From Onchocerca volvulus (Eukaryota; Nematoda; Chromadorea; Rhabditida; Onchocercidae), in NCBI GenBank assembly GCA_000499405.2, contig HG738138.1, forward strand, positions 19,631,753 to 19,695,752: a stretch of DNA of 64,000 nucleotides. The letters are read 5' to 3'. Shown here piece after piece: positions 1 to 27,475 of the stretch (positions within the stretch are counted from its first letter, which is position 1; each line of letters begins with the position of its first letter). The notes beneath the pieces were generated by a model. That model was not told the DNA's origin. It searched no databases and saw only the letters and a program-made list of their open reading frames with translations. The position numbers and the translations under genes were made by a program.

Positions 1-84
1 TATTGTATTGTTTTCATCATCACTGACAAGTAAATCAAATGCTTCCCCACTATTTTGTCTTCTGATGAATTTTCGCACATTCAT
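1..84 (-). CDS. possible 5' exon of a gene running off the left edge
   Basis: On the minus strand an open frame begins at an ATG at 84 and stays open for 28 codons to the window edge. It is basic at first (VRKFIRRQ) and then acidic (LLVSDDENN), which looks more like protein than the plus-strand frame over the same bases. No family is recognisable in so short a piece. Unlike the other genes here, I see no clear 3' splice site just upstream of the ATG, so the start is uncertain. If real, the gene is divergent from the dynein intermediate chain gene, with about 1.3 kb between the two starts. It could equally be chance. Confidence 0.25.
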   Translation of the reverse strand, partial: MNVRKFIRRQNSGEAFDLLVSDDENNTI

Positions 85-1402
85 TACGGGATGGATGTAC
101 CGTTCTCATTATGTTAAATTAAGTAGTGCTAAAAACTTGAATGCCATTGGTAAATTACTTTTGTATATCACACATAGTATAAAATCTATAACATACGTAG
201 ATCTTGCAATATATGACTTTGAGAGAAATAATGTCATTCATATAATCTGAACAGGAAATCTAACATCTGGAAGAGTTTCTAAAGCAACTAAAATAGTACG
301 ATTCTAATCCATAGACTTTAAGAAGTGATTATGCCAAATATAGCATGATGAATTGTCTATTTTATTATTTAGAAAATTTTACTTATGTTGTGATTGTTGC
401 ACTGCAACTAAGACATTACATTAGACACTTGGATACTCATTGCGTGGAATGCAGAACTGTGCATAGCTAACGTTTATCGAGATTTTTTGGAGGAGAAATG
501 AAAGAAAGCTCTTTACAACTCCTCTCTTCTATCACTTATATTCCATCAACCATATCTTTCACTCTCCACTGCCATTTTTTTCATTCATTTCCAAGAACGC
601 TTTCCTTAAATTCCCCCCTCAGTATATTTAATTAGGACTTCTCTTTATTCTCAGCTTTGTCGCTGTACAGTAAGAAGTGTTGGCTCGAAGTGGTGTGTTG
701 TAGCGAACACAAAGAGTTGCAAGGTTTCAGAACTGTTCTACCATAAGTTCCATCCAGAAAGGCACAAGAAAATTTGTAAAGGAATAAATCATCAATTTTA
801 TTGCATTCTATAAATTTGCATTTAACGATCTCCGGACGAACCTTTCTGAAATCGAAGTTTAACAGCGTGATAGAAATTAGATTATATCTGCCGAAATTCT
901 ATTCAAACTTCGACGTGATTGGAAAGATGAGAGGGGAAAGCTTCGTTCTGAGATATCGGTTTTCATAGAAGGTCGGGACATTGGTCAGCTCCAAGCCGTT
1001 CAGTCGTTGGAAGTCGATTAATCAATTTTCTATTTTTAATGAGAGGAATTCGGAATAGATTTGAATTGACGTTTCTCTTATTCATAAATTTTAACTCACA
1101 GTCTTGTTTTATCCGTAAGACTGACTGAACATGGAATTAATTAAAGCTGGGAGGAGTTCGCTGGCTGGGAAATAAGGACGAATATACAAAACTGAGAAAC
1201 GAAGTGAAGAATTTATGAAATAGAAATTGGGATTTACAGTTTTGTCCTCAATGAGCTTTACAATTTCCTGTAGATACTTCTTTGATTTGCAAATATATTT
1301 GTTTTAGCAGTATTGAATTTTCCTAATTTCACACTTTTCAAGCGTAATGCGCATATCTTTAGTTTCTAAGCGAAGGAAGAAAAGTTTATGTATTGTTTTC
1401 AG
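85..1402. other. intergenic, upstream of dynein intermediate chain gene
   Basis: No convincing exon is seen on either strand. The stretch ends in the polypyrimidine tract and AG (1391-1402) that precede the dynein intermediate chain ATG by two bases. It presumably carries that gene's promoter, but I see no specific element. Confidence 0.5.
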
Positions 1403-1404
1403 TT

Positions 1405-4400
1405 ATGGCGACTGCTGAAGAGCGTAAACTTGAACTGGAACGTAAAAAGCAAAAGTTGGCTGAAATTCGCGAGGAGAAAAGACGCCGGGAAGAAGAACGG
1501 CGGCGGAATTTGCTGAAAAATACAAATCTTGAGAATGGAGCAGGTTTTTTTTTTTACTTTTATCATTGTCATTGTCAAATTGTGGAAAATTACTCCGTCC
1601 CATATTAATTTTTTATCGCAGAGCTCATGTTATCTTTTGTGATCGCTTATACTCTCTTTTTTGCATTTGCTCATTCTCTGTGCTTTATGCTTCTTTTTTC
1701 CTTTTTTTAAATTTTCCATTGAATTTTTCTTGAAAAATGCAAGAGTGAGCGATTTTTGTAATTGATTTGATATGATCACACTTCAGTCCTTGCTTTTCAG
1801 TAATCGAATTACCGAAAACATTTTCCCAGAAGGATCTAGAAGAGATTCTTGAGCCACTGGGAATATCAGCCCAGCCTCAAATCGAGCGATCCATTATTCC
1901 AAACAATTTGGGTCATCGAACAGTGGTGAAAATCCTTTTCTTTCTTACTGTAATTTTTAAAGAAACAGTGAATTTAAATTGCAATTTTAGAATTTCTTTT
2001 TACTCCTCATTTTTTCCTTCTCTGTCTTGACATTATTTTCGTGAACCATAGTTCCTAGATCTCACCATAATCAACGTTAGCTTACCAGGATGAAGTTGGG
2101 AACAATCAGCGACATTCATTCATCGCCAGGACACAGAAACTTGTTCTCTGTGAAACACAGATGATTTCAGTGCCACCTAAAGATGCTGTATGATTTTTTT
2201 TCTTGGTTAATTTCAGTGCCAAGTTCCATGATATTTTCAGTTCATTCTGCAACTTTTTATACGTCTTAATTTTTGTTGGCTCTGACCTCTTTAAAATACT
2301 CCGGAGAAGATTTGATGTTAAATATTATTATAGAAAAAGGACAATTTTTCAGGCGAAATATTGTAAAACAACGCAGACGGATGACGATCGAATATCAGCA
2401 GGGGAATTTAGTTTAGGTTCTCAGGAATTCGATTATGATGAGGAAATGACGATGTTAGACAAACATTTGGAAATCAATTTTGATGAATCTCCTACACGAG
2501 AAATTGCTAACATTTTGCCTAATTTTAATTTTGGCGTGCATCAACAAGAGGTAGATAATATTTTAACGTGATAATTGAAATATATGCAAGAATTGTACTA
2601 AATATATATTAGTTATGAATTTTATAGCCTGGTGAAGAAAAGAAAGAGGAGGAAATGAAGATCCCAGATCTAAGTGAGGAAGAGAAGCTGCAAATTCTCA
2701 GTAGTCAAAAATTTCAGCAATTTTTTGATTATAGCTCACGCGTCGTGGAGCGACAGTTAGCTGAAGAGGTTAGCAGTATTTAGTTCCAAGATAACTATTT
2801 AAATATTTAATCCATAGTCATTGCGTTTTATTTCTATAAAATAGTCTTACGTATTATAGCACTAACAATTTGGGTGTTTTTCAAATGATTTCCATTGGGT
2901 GTTTTTCAAATAATTCATATTTGAATTTTGAATGGCTCATAATGGCCTGATTTTTTAGCTATCCTTATTTAGTGAAGTCTATTTGCTATGCATGTCATTC
3001 GAATGTTTGTAAGACATTCCTACTTTGTTGACTTTTCCAGGTTGACATCTTCATCGATTATTCACGAGACGAAGCTTTGGATGAAAAAGCCGATAATGGT
3101 GAAAAATTGATGTTTGCTAGAAAATTCGTTGATGAAAAATGGAGCGCAGGAAGGTAAATTTTTCGCTGTACTTATGACCAAAATATTTAGTGCAGCGTTG
3201 TTCCCAAGTACAAATTAGTTCATCACATGAATATGATTAAAAATTCAAAAGAAATTGACTTTTCTTTCTCGTTAAATTGAAACGAGGTCTATCACTTCAT
3301 GACGATTCAGTGCATCGTTTATTTTTAGAGCTGTGACAGGTATTGATCATTGTGTGCAGCATCCGGAATTATTTGCTGTTTCCTACGATCAGAATCCCGA
3401 TTCACCTCTTGATCCTGTTGGAGTCGTACAAGTTTGGAGTTGTCGTTTTAAAAAGCCAACTGCTGAGTAAGTTATATTGAAAGCAACTGGAAATTTTTTT
3501 GTAACTCAACAAATATCAAGAAATTAATAACTAGCTTTTTAATTGCAGGTATACTTTTTATTGTCAGTCACTGGTTACAAGTGTTGCGTTTGCTAAATTT
3601 CATCCAAATTTGATAATGGGAGGATGCTATTCCGGTCAGATTTGTATGTGGGACAATAGACTTAGCAAGAAGACTCCTGTCAATAAGGTTTTTTCTTTCT
3701 GTTTTTCATTTCACATTTATCTTTTTTTGGACCAGAAGAATAGGTTATAGCTTAAAAATGATTTTGTAAATGAAATGAAATCAAAAGTTATGCGTCTAGA
3801 ATAACTATCATTCGTGACAAAGGTTCGCAGCTTTATTCTTCTTTTCTTTAAAATCAACCTGAACAGGCTTGAATTATGGCGACTTCGCTTTTTATTCGAT
3901 CTTTATTAACACCAATTCTCGTCATCTCATTTTACGACTTCCTTATTGTAAAATATTTAGAGTCCTTTATCATCACAAGCTCACACTCATCCGGTGCTGA
4001 GCATGACAGTGGTGGGAAGTCAAAATGCACATAATTTAATAAGTATATCAACTGATGGAAGGCTTTGTTCGTGGAGCGTTGATAATTTAAATCAACCGAT
4101 TGATGTAGTTGACTTAGCATGGAAACAGAAGCAGGTATAAGATTTTGGAGAAATTTTTTGCTTGTCATATATCTTCAAAAAAATAGATAACGATTGATTG
4201 TTCGAAGCGTAATTGAATATTATGTGATTCGCGCCAAGTCTTCCGTGAAATTAAGGCCTATTACATTGTCAACATATTAAAAAGATGATTACTGAAAGTA
4301 ATCATTAATGGATCTGTAGAAGTCAATTTTTTTATAATTTCTTGCATTTCAGGTAACGTGCACATGTATGTCGTTCGCACTGGACGATGTCAATAATTTT

Positions 4401-5308
4401 GTGGTCGGTAGTGAAGAAGGAAATGTTTACACAGCAAGTAGACATGGTAATAAAGGTGGAATAAATGATGGTTATGAAGGTAAATTTCAAAATATTCCTA
4501 ATTCATTCATTATTTTAATCAAATCAATTGTATAAAAACTTTGTATTTTTTTTTTTTTTGCAGGTCATATTGGACCTATAACAGGAGTTGACACACATAA
4601 AGCTTCTGGCATTATTGATTTGTCACATTTGTTTTTATCATGTTCTTTGGATTGGACGGTCAAGTTATGGAGTACTAAGGCAGTAGTTATTTTTCTTAAA
4701 AAATGTTTGCATTATAATTTAGGGAAATTTTCGTAGCCTGAAATATACTTTATTTTTCTTCCATTTTGTTCTAATAGTTTTATATCGTGTAAACTGTTTA
4801 GTTATTTTACAGCAAATTTTTTTGCTTTTTGCGCAGCAGGGAAGATTCAATTAAAATTGAAATTTGCAGGAGACACGGCCGATTTATTCATTCGAGAAGC
4901 ATGGCAATTATGTAACTGATGTTGCCTGGTCTCCCGTTCATCCTGCAGTTTTTACATCTGCTGATGCTAGTGGAAATGTAGGCTTTTGCTAACAAGTATT
5001 TTATAACTTGCTTTTAGTACTTAAGTGCGGATAACTTTTTTTTTTACATTTAGATTTTTTTATGGAATTTAAATGAAGATACGGAAGCTCCTGTTTCGCA
5101 TTTACAAATGGAGGGTGGCATTGGAGTACGGAAGATGAAATGGATGCAGAACGGTGAGATTAATTATAAATTTTAGGCCTGTTATAAGAAGATTTGGAGC
5201 CTAGTTAAAGTCTTTTATTGTTGATGCCTGCTACCTAATAAAAATTTTATGATGCGTAGCCTTTTTTCGTGATTTCGCATAGTTATGAAAGACATTTTTA
5301 TTATTTTT

Positions 5309-5363
<55 letters not shown>

Positions 5364-6077
5364 TAGAACTTCGAAAAATTTGTTTTGAATAATTGCATCA
5401 GTTGATGTGATATTGAAGGCAGTGCTGAAATTTTCATCGCAAGAATGGTTATCTTCGATGATGCTGAACACGGCCAAAATTAGCAAATGATCCATTTTTC
5501 ACACAACGATACTTTTAATTTATGAGTGTCAGTTGTATTTGCTAGTGGATACAGTGTTCAAAATTTACCATAAATTTATTTAACTTCATATGAATTTTAG
5601 GTCAGCAACTAACCGTGGGTGATGAGAAAGGTAATTTGTATGTGTACGATGTACACGAAAACTTAGCAAATTGTCGGCCGGATGAATGGTCGAAGCTCTC
5701 AAGGTTTTTTTTAATTAAGTTGTCATGTTCATATGCACGATCTTTGGCACTCGTGCCAGTAATAGTTTAATGTTAGTTCTGTAACTTATGCATCTGTTGT
5801 ATTCAACTCTTTTCATAGATATAAATCGAAAGAAGGACGAGATGATTTGCTTATTTAATGAATTCATTTTTGATTTTTGTTAAGGATAAATAGAGGAGTT
5901 ATGTTTTGAATTTTATACGTTTGTTATAGAGCACTTCGTGATATTAGACAGGCGACTGAGGAGGCGGAAGAATTATCAGAAGCCATGAATAGCTATAATA
6001 CATCTTCTATTGGTATTAGTGCAATAACTAATGCAGCAGTGAGTGTTGCTGGCTTGTCTCCAAGACAACAATGGTAA
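1405..6077 (+). CDS. dyci-1: cytoplasmic dynein 1 intermediate chain
   Basis: This subunit links the dynein motor to dynactin and to the light chains. Fifteen exons join in phase: 1405-1543, 1801-1925, 2089-2187, 2353-2550, 2628-2768, 3041-3153, 3329-3466, 3549-3687, 3961-4134, 4353-4479, 4564-4679, 4870-4977, 5054-5153, 5601-5703, 5930-6077. They encode about 655 aa, close to animal homologues. Residues 4-40 are a charged coiled coil ([20 protein letters not shown]), the dynactin/NudE-binding end. KTTQT at about residue 126 fits the LC8 light-chain site. [20 protein letters not shown] and [10 protein letters not shown] lead into the WD40 propeller (for example [22 protein letters not shown]). 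The ATG lies 2 nt after a TTTTCAG acceptor. Intron 11 begins GC or uses a weak GT 3 nt later. AATAAA is at 6096. Confidence 0.95.
5311..5362 (+). repeat. poly-T tract in dynein intron 13
   Basis: An uninterrupted T run of about 50 nt lies inside the intron between the exons ending at 5153 and starting at 5601. It produces false poly-lysine frames on the minus strand. It could be the tail of a decayed minus-strand retroelement or simple slippage; no flanking element is visible. Confidence 0.8.
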
Positions 6078-9000
6078 CTGCTATCCTTTCATATCAATAA
6101 AATATCGCTTCCAGTTGATGTAATGTTTATCTAAAATACTTGATTTTGCATAATTAATTTATTGAGAGTTCCAAAATTATAGCTTATTCTGCGGCCTTGT
6201 CAAGTGATTGCCATCGTTTCAACCTTTTTCTATTCTTTTTTTTTTTTTTCATAACAAAAAATTATTTATTTATGATATGTATCTATTTGGGGCCGGTTTT
6301 CTTTGCCCATTTGAAATCATTGCCTTCGTATCTTGAATTTTCATACATTTTTCATGAAAATTCGTGACATTCATTTTTCTCCTTAATTATTCAAACGTTT
6401 TAATATACTTGTTTGAAAAGATATATGTTCCATCTCCTACATTTTCAAGCAATACAAAAACTGTTGTTTAGTTGTAGGAAATAAATTGTTCACTTCATTA
6501 ACAGTTAAATTATGAATGAAAATGAAAATCTAGTTAATGAACATCTTAGTGTAGCATTTCCCAAAAATGAATCGAAAATTTTTTATTTCTTTTATCTGAA
6601 TAGTCTTTTGCCTCAAGACTATCAAATACGGGATCAATTTCATCTTTATTCTTTCATTATCCTTGTAACTTTATTTTACGGTCCGAATACTGATGAATCA
6701 GCATTTTAGTAAAATAGAATTTAACATGCGTAATCTATGTCTTTTCATTATTTCTGCCAGTATTAATGCAAATGCAAGCTTCTTTATGTCTTTTGTCATG
6801 CAACAGCAGATTTTTTTAGAGTTGCTTCCATTTTTTACACTCTTTTAATTCCGATCGGGACATGCTAATGATTTCCTAAAAAATCTCTCTGTTTTTAAGA
6901 AGGAACTATCGTGCATCATTGTGAATATGCAACGTAAAATAATATAAAATATTGCAACGTATTGTATGGTACAAATATATATGGGTTGTGGTCCAAATAT
7001 AATATTTGTTTTGCATTTTTCATTCTTTCCTTTGGTTTCAATAATAGAACTAAAGGATATTTAGTGCAAACATAGTATTAAATAAGCTTCCCGGTGCAAC
7101 TGCTGTGCCAGTTTACTTTATCTTTTTTAAATGTACGTCAGAACTGGTCAAGTTCTCAGTGATATGATATTCTTGCAGAAAATTCTTTGTATTTTATGTG
7201 TTTCTGCTCAACTATCCAGTGGCGAGTTCTTGAATTCTTCGTGTTGTTCCGTTTATTTATCGAGAAATTTGAATGATGCCATTAGTCAATAAGTTATTAC
7301 GGAATAAGACATTTGTACAAAACGTGCTCATTGGCAGTGCTATTGATTTTTTCTGCCATCACTGTGTAAATATTGGCGATAGGATAAGAAAATCATCCCA
7401 TTTTTCTCTCCGGTTATAGTCTTTATTCATTTATTCACCGACAAAATTATGCTATGTATTTCTAAGCCATATTTTTTGCTGTCAACATATTACTGTTTTA
7501 ACCACCGTCGATGTATTTATAACGTGCTTCTGTATTTAATTTATTAAATCTTATTCTAAATGATTGTCGTTTGATTCTTTCCTTACTAAGGTCACTAGGA
7601 TTATTCAAAGGCAGGAGGTCATTGTTATGATAAGTGAACGAACAGAACTATTCCATAATTATCTCTTTCGTATTGTTTTATTGCTATATAGTCGTTCAGT
7701 AATTTTTAATTATTGGTAATTTGTTTATTCTGTCGGAATTTTGTCAAAGACATATGGCTTAATTTTTTTTTTTTATATCTGCTTCATGATTTGGAACACA
7801 TCTTCCGTCTTCTGGCAACTGTTGCAAATGTCGCAGTTATGGAAATAACTGGATTACCTTGTCCTAACCTTTTTGTCAAGTAATCTCTTCGCTTGTTTTT
7901 TTTTAAATTGTAACATTTTTATGCATGCTTACGCAAGTTTTAGATAAATCAACAGTTTTCATCTTTCATCGTATCAATTTCTAAAGTTACATATGGGCCT
8001 TTGGTTTATGCAGCAAAGCCAATGCATTTAATGGTAAAGTAAGTATGCGAAACAAAAAACATCGATCAACAAAACTGGATTTATTTTGTCTTAACTGGAT
8101 CAATTCATGATTTTCTCATATTAGGATAAACTGACATTAAGCAGAACTTTTATTTTGAATTTCAAGTCAGTGTATCTAGAATTTCCTTTTAGAGTAACAA
8201 ATTGTATGTATCTAATTTCGAATGCAACTTGCAATTATAAATTGAATTCGCTGAGGAGCTGATTTCGTTAAAACGAATAGATACTAAAATGCATATCTCG
8301 ATAAGCTTTAGAAATTCTAATATTTAGTATTAAACAGCAGTTGTTCAATTGGATCCGAAGGAGATGATGGAATATCCAATAGATGTCATTTCAAGCGGGG
8401 ATTTGCAAATCGAGTTGTGATTTTTTTGGATATTATTTCAAGATTGGAGAATAACAGTCAATGCCTTCTTCATTATTATTTTCTGAAGCAAAATGAGAAA
8501 TTTCTCGGAATCATTAATTGAGTACAAATACTTTTTTAGAGCGAAATAGCGGGCTGGAATCGATTTTCAAGTTAGAGAGAAAAAAGTGTGGGGATTCAAC
8601 TGCGTCAATTGTCTCCACTTTTCTTCATAATAAAATGTCCGATGTTGTGTGGATTTAATACAATTCCCTGACTCCCAGAATGGGCTATAGGTGATGAGAT
8701 GAAGAGTTATCGGTGCGGAAACTCTCAAATCTAAGTGGATGAAAAAAAAGGGTCGCTGATTTCGACGTGTCGCATATCTTCGAACCCTGACAACCACTTG
8801 ATGAACTGGTATGATGAACTTTGCCAGACTTTTCTGTGTCTTGTCTTAATATACTAGCATAAATCTTCCAAATTTTCAGCACAAGGATAGCAAGAGACCT
8901 CTTTGATTCAAATATTTTATTCACTCTTGAATTCTGTGTTATTAGTTTCATCTTCCACATTCCCCTATTTTACCCAATAATTCATTTATTATTTGTTAGG

Positions 9001-9717
9001 AGCTGCATAAAGAAGAATCCTCAAAACCGCTCCATCTTTTTCTATCGAAGTTTATGGTTTGTATAATGGATATAGAAAACTCGCAATTCTTTTTATTTAA
9101 ATGCACACGAATCTTCAAACGATTTCGAAAAATCCTATTTAATATTCACAATACATTCAAGTTCCATCAATATCTTCCACCTGAATAATTGTTAATGCAG
9201 TTGAATTTAGTCAATTTATTTCATTAAAACAGAAAGCAAGGAACAAACATTATACACTAAAATGACTTCAGGTTCATAAAATAAAGTTGACAGATAGTGA
9301 ATATGGCCAACATTTGCCAGCCCGTCCTGTTTCATATTTGTTTTCGAATTTTCTTTTTCTCTCGTTTCCAAAAAGAAGGAAATGCATAATAAGCGTCCTG
9401 AATCTTCCAAAGAGCAGTTGCCTACGAATATTATCCATAAAGAAAGCGTTATCAGCAATTTCTCGAGATCACATTATATCAATTAGCGCATCATTAAGAA
9501 ACCGTACTGTTTATACGAGGTCGAAGTAGTCCTGAAAATGGTTTTGAATCCCAAACAAAAAAAAAAAAAAAACATTCACAGAATGGCACCAGTTAAAACA
9601 ATGAGATAGAAGTGAACATGACTTTCTACTGATAACAGAGAACAATAAATTTCGAAACGATCAGTTTTAAAATTCTGCAACATTTATGCAAAAAAGAAAA
9701 AACCGTGAAGATAATGA
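6078..9717. other. 3.6 kb intergenic region, convergent 3' ends
   Basis: The dynein 3' UTR (AATAAA at 6096-6101) and, at the right end, the CHMP5 3' UTR lie here. Between them I see only AT-rich sequence with frequent stops in all frames. The longest frames are low in complexity and have no splice-site support. Confidence 0.6.
6096..6101 (+). terminator. AATAAA polyadenylation signal, dynein intermediate chain
   Basis: A canonical hexamer 19 nt after the dynein stop codon. This implies a very short 3' UTR. Confidence 0.6.
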
Positions 9718-11213
9718 TTAGTTGTTAGCGGGAACTTTCGGTAGGCCGAATTCATCTACTGCAATACCTCCCTCTGTTACCTGCAATACGATTACTTGCA
9801 CGTTTTGAAGCGCACATGTGCATCATCAGTATGGAATGCAATATATTGTTCACCGTACTTATTAATTCACGAATAAACATTCTGCGCTGCCTCACTGACA
9901 ACATAACGACACAAAGTTTGATCAGAATTATTTCTATTTTATATTCAAAAACAGCAAAAATAAAAATCTCCTTGTCAACCTTGCTTTCATATCCAGGTTC
10001 TTTGGACGGTACGCCTGGTGTATTCAACGCTTCGTCTAAATAGGAAGTATCTACGTCTACTTCAAATTCATCTCCCAAAGCATTAAGTTCAGCTTCCAAA
10101 TCAGCCTCATCAATCTAAAAAAAGAAAATTCGATACTCAAACCAGAAATAACTTTAGAGATGTCAAATTAGATTCGAAAGAAAATCAAAGTCATAAAATA
10201 AGCAAATCGGAACTTTACATCCGGTGTGTCATACTGTCGCGACATAGCTTCTTGAATCTCATTATTCATATCAAGCATTTCCTCCATTTCATCCTGGAGC
10301 TTATCGATTTTGTCGATATTCAATTTTCTGTATTCCGTCTGCATAGTTTTCAAACCTTGTTTCATGGCCGTTACGGTAGTCTGCAATGTTAGGAACTACT
10401 AATTATAGTTAGAAAATCAATCACAAATACACAGTTACAAATGCCTTAATCCAGCTTTAGAATCTTAGAATTAATGATCTTTCGAGTGAAAAGAAGCATT
10501 AAAAATGATACCTGAGAAACACAAAAATCATTTTAATGAATTTGAAGCAAAACCTAACTAAAAGGAAGGCAAAAATTCACCTGCGTATCTTTCATTCCCT
10601 GAATAGCGAAGTTGCTCTGTTCCATATTGAAAGACTGCTGACTTAACTGATCCCGTTGGTTCTCATACATACGTTTTTGTTTCAGTATGCTGAAAATATA
10701 TATCCACTCACTGCATTATTTACAAAAAAGCAATATTATTGAACAGTAAAAAGGATATATGAGAAAAATGTGATATTGATTAATTAATTTTATTGCTTTT
10801 AGTTTGTTATAACCACAAACATTTATAGATAGTAACTAATAATGAAGCCATGGTAATGATTATTGAGAGAAAAAAGAAAATAATATTTCCAATTCCACTT
10901 AATAATGTGCAGATGCAAGCATAGATGAACAATTTCCCGGATTAAAACTGGTTGAGATGCTAAAAGCCGAATACTGTTGAAATATATTTAGAATGAGCTA
11001 TCAAATGACTTGCCGTAAAGCCTTCTGCTTCAATTGATTCTTGCCCGGTCCCTCCCGCATTTTCCTCATTTGGTCTTTGTATTTCACAAGTTCACCATCC
11101 AGCCGAGCTATCTTCTTGTCAATGCTCTCGGCGCGTGAATCAACGTTCGCTATTGCATCTGTCAGCGATGGCTGTGGCTCCTTTTTCCCCGATGTACCGA
11201 AGATCCGTCTCAT
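9718..11213 (-). CDS. vps-60: CHMP5 / VPS60, ESCRT-III-associated protein
   Basis: This ESCRT-III family protein acts late in multivesicular-body sorting and binds LIP5/Vta1 through its C-terminus. Five exons read from right to left: 11014-11213, 10581-10689, 10219-10380, 9980-10114, 9718-9780, giving 222 aa (animal CHMP5 is about 219). The N-terminus MRRIFG is followed by [20 protein letters not shown] and [15 protein letters not shown], both near-identical in position to human CHMP5. The middle is coiled coil ([20 protein letters not shown]). The acidic helix [17 protein letters not shown] and the end [13 protein letters not shown] match the C-terminal Vta1-binding part. The ATG lies 15 nt after a TTTTTTCTAG acceptor. 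Frame and conservation require intron 1 to start with GCAAGT, a GC-AG intron. Confidence 0.95.
10690..11013 (-). other. GC-AG intron 1 of CHMP5/VPS60
   Basis: On the minus strand exon 1 ends ...GCTTTACG and the intron starts GCAAGTCATT and ends TTTTCAG. This join gives KALRILKQKR, which matches KALRVLKQKR in vertebrate CHMP5. The only GT nearby (CAA|GTCATT) puts exon 2 out of frame. GCAAGT is the usual extended donor of GC-AG introns. Confidence 0.8.
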
Positions 11214-12220
11214 TCCGGCTATGAACTACTAGAAAAAACTGCCAAATTAATACAAATAACGATGGATGCAAGTTACGATGTATCATCATTCTATAACTTC
11301 GCACATCCACAAACGCGTAAAATGTTGAAGACATAACTCTAGACAAGGCAAGACTTGACACAATCTTAATGCAGCACATTGAATTTCGACGAACGGCGCA
11401 ACCTAGATGAATCCCTGAACAAATGGACGGGTAAGCGTGTCATATCGTACGCAACGTCTCATGCCACGTGCATTGTCGTCATATTCCACGCAACGAGTGC
11501 GAGCAGAGAGAGAGGGAGGGAGCGCTACAGCAAGTTATTCATACACATGTGTGCTTTTCACCGCACCACCCAGAAGAAGAAGTGCACTTTTCATTGCCAA
11601 ATCGATCGGTGCTGTCTCATCTGTACGCTATTTCTCTTCTTGGAGAGCCGCATTTTACCGGCCACAATTCCCCTTATTTAAAAGTTCCGGTTACCGTAGG
11701 ATTATTTCATTGTGGAGAGTGTGCGTGTGGTGGGTCGCTTTTGACGTCATCACCCTCTTCCCTCACTTCATTTACGCTTACGCAGCGCTTTGTTGGAACT
11801 TTTTTCTTCGTCAGGCCTCGATAAAATTGCCATTTGGTTGTGTATGACGATTAAAAGCTATCAGCTATTGCGTCATCATAGTGGCGGGATTTTGCATGAT
11901 AACGTTTTCGTTATTGTTTATTGCATCTTTTTTTTTTTTTTTTTTTTGCGTATTTCACGACAGTAATATGTAGGTTAAACGGAAGCATGCGAACATAAGA
12001 ATTTTGCAGTCGTCTATGGATTTCACTTAGGTCCAAGAATTTCTGGTGAACGAGTGCTTTCTTTGTTACAAACACGCGCGAACCGATTGAGAAGTGATTA
12101 CATCACAGAAAAGAATAAAAACAGCAGACCATTACGAATTCCGAAGCATTTACTATAACACTAGCAATTAAACATGATATTATTCTGTCGAATTCGATAT
12201 CTAAATCAGAGCAGCATTCC
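11214..12220. promoter_or_regulatory. GC-richer divergent upstream region with CRE-like palindrome
   Basis: Between the CHMP5 ATG and the next candidate gene, 11380-11890 is clearly richer in G+C than its surroundings and open in several frames without looking coding. It contains the full CRE palindrome TGACGTCA (11742-11749), a related TGCGTCATC near 11869, an E-box CACGTG (11465-11470) and GGCGGGA near 11883. A T run of about 23 nt follows at 11925-11947. It is likely a promoter region; binding is inferred only from motif matches. Confidence 0.4.
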
Positions 12221-12472
12221 TCACTTCTGGAAATAACACGGGATTTGCATATGCAAAAAAACAACAGTTAAAATATAGAAATATATATTAATATGAAGAA
12301 TTCTGCGGTAAACAGTATTGATCCGTTGCGCTATAATACCACCATCTGCAGTATGTTGCGTTCGACATAAGTGTCCTCTACGATCTTTAAAAAAAGGGCT
12401 AGTAAGCTGATCATTCGGGACTTCAGGTTTTTTAAATGAGATAACATTTTCTTTCCTACCATCTATGCGCAT
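12221..12472 (-). CDS. possible small gene, unrecognised (about 83 aa)
   Basis: A minus-strand frame starts at an ATG (12472) that lies 12 nt after a good 3' splice site (CACACTTTCAG), the same arrangement as the clear genes in this window. The first half is hydrophilic (RKENVISFKKPEVPNDQ, SPFFKDRRGHLCRTQ) and the last about 25 residues are hydrophobic (HINIYFYILTVVFL), suggesting a C-terminal membrane segment. Alternatively the frame splices at GTATTA after residue 43 and the hydrophobic part is intron. I know no family match. It would be divergent from the SMEK gene, with 224 bp between the two ATGs. Chance remains possible. Confidence 0.35.
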   Translation of the reverse strand: MRIDGRKENVISFKKPEVPNDQLTSPFFKDRRGHLCRTQHTADGGIIAQRINTVYRRILHINIYFYILTVVFLHMQIPCYFQK

Positions 12473-12696
12473 TTCTTTAATTTCCTGAAAGTGTGTTATA
12501 TGTATAAATGTATGAAAAGTGACACTTGTCGAGTCTGTCACTTAAATATTTTGTCGAGCTGCGCTTCCTCCCTGATTGCCATATTCTGTATGTAATTTGC
12601 AATTGTCAATGCTGTTTTGTACTTTGGGAAGTTTTAATGGTACATTTTCATCTAGCATTTCAGGCTGCATTTGTGAAAGAACCTTTCGGAGGCGAC

Positions 12697-27475
<14,779 letters not shown>

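Noticed and set aside
5231..5495. Poly-lysine frames on the minus strand
   Set aside because: They come from the poly-T tract inside a dynein intron.
11379..11847. Three overlapping plus-strand frames of 100-136 codons
   Set aside because: All frames are open together because the patch is GC-richer and stop-poor. None shows a conserved motif or splice context.
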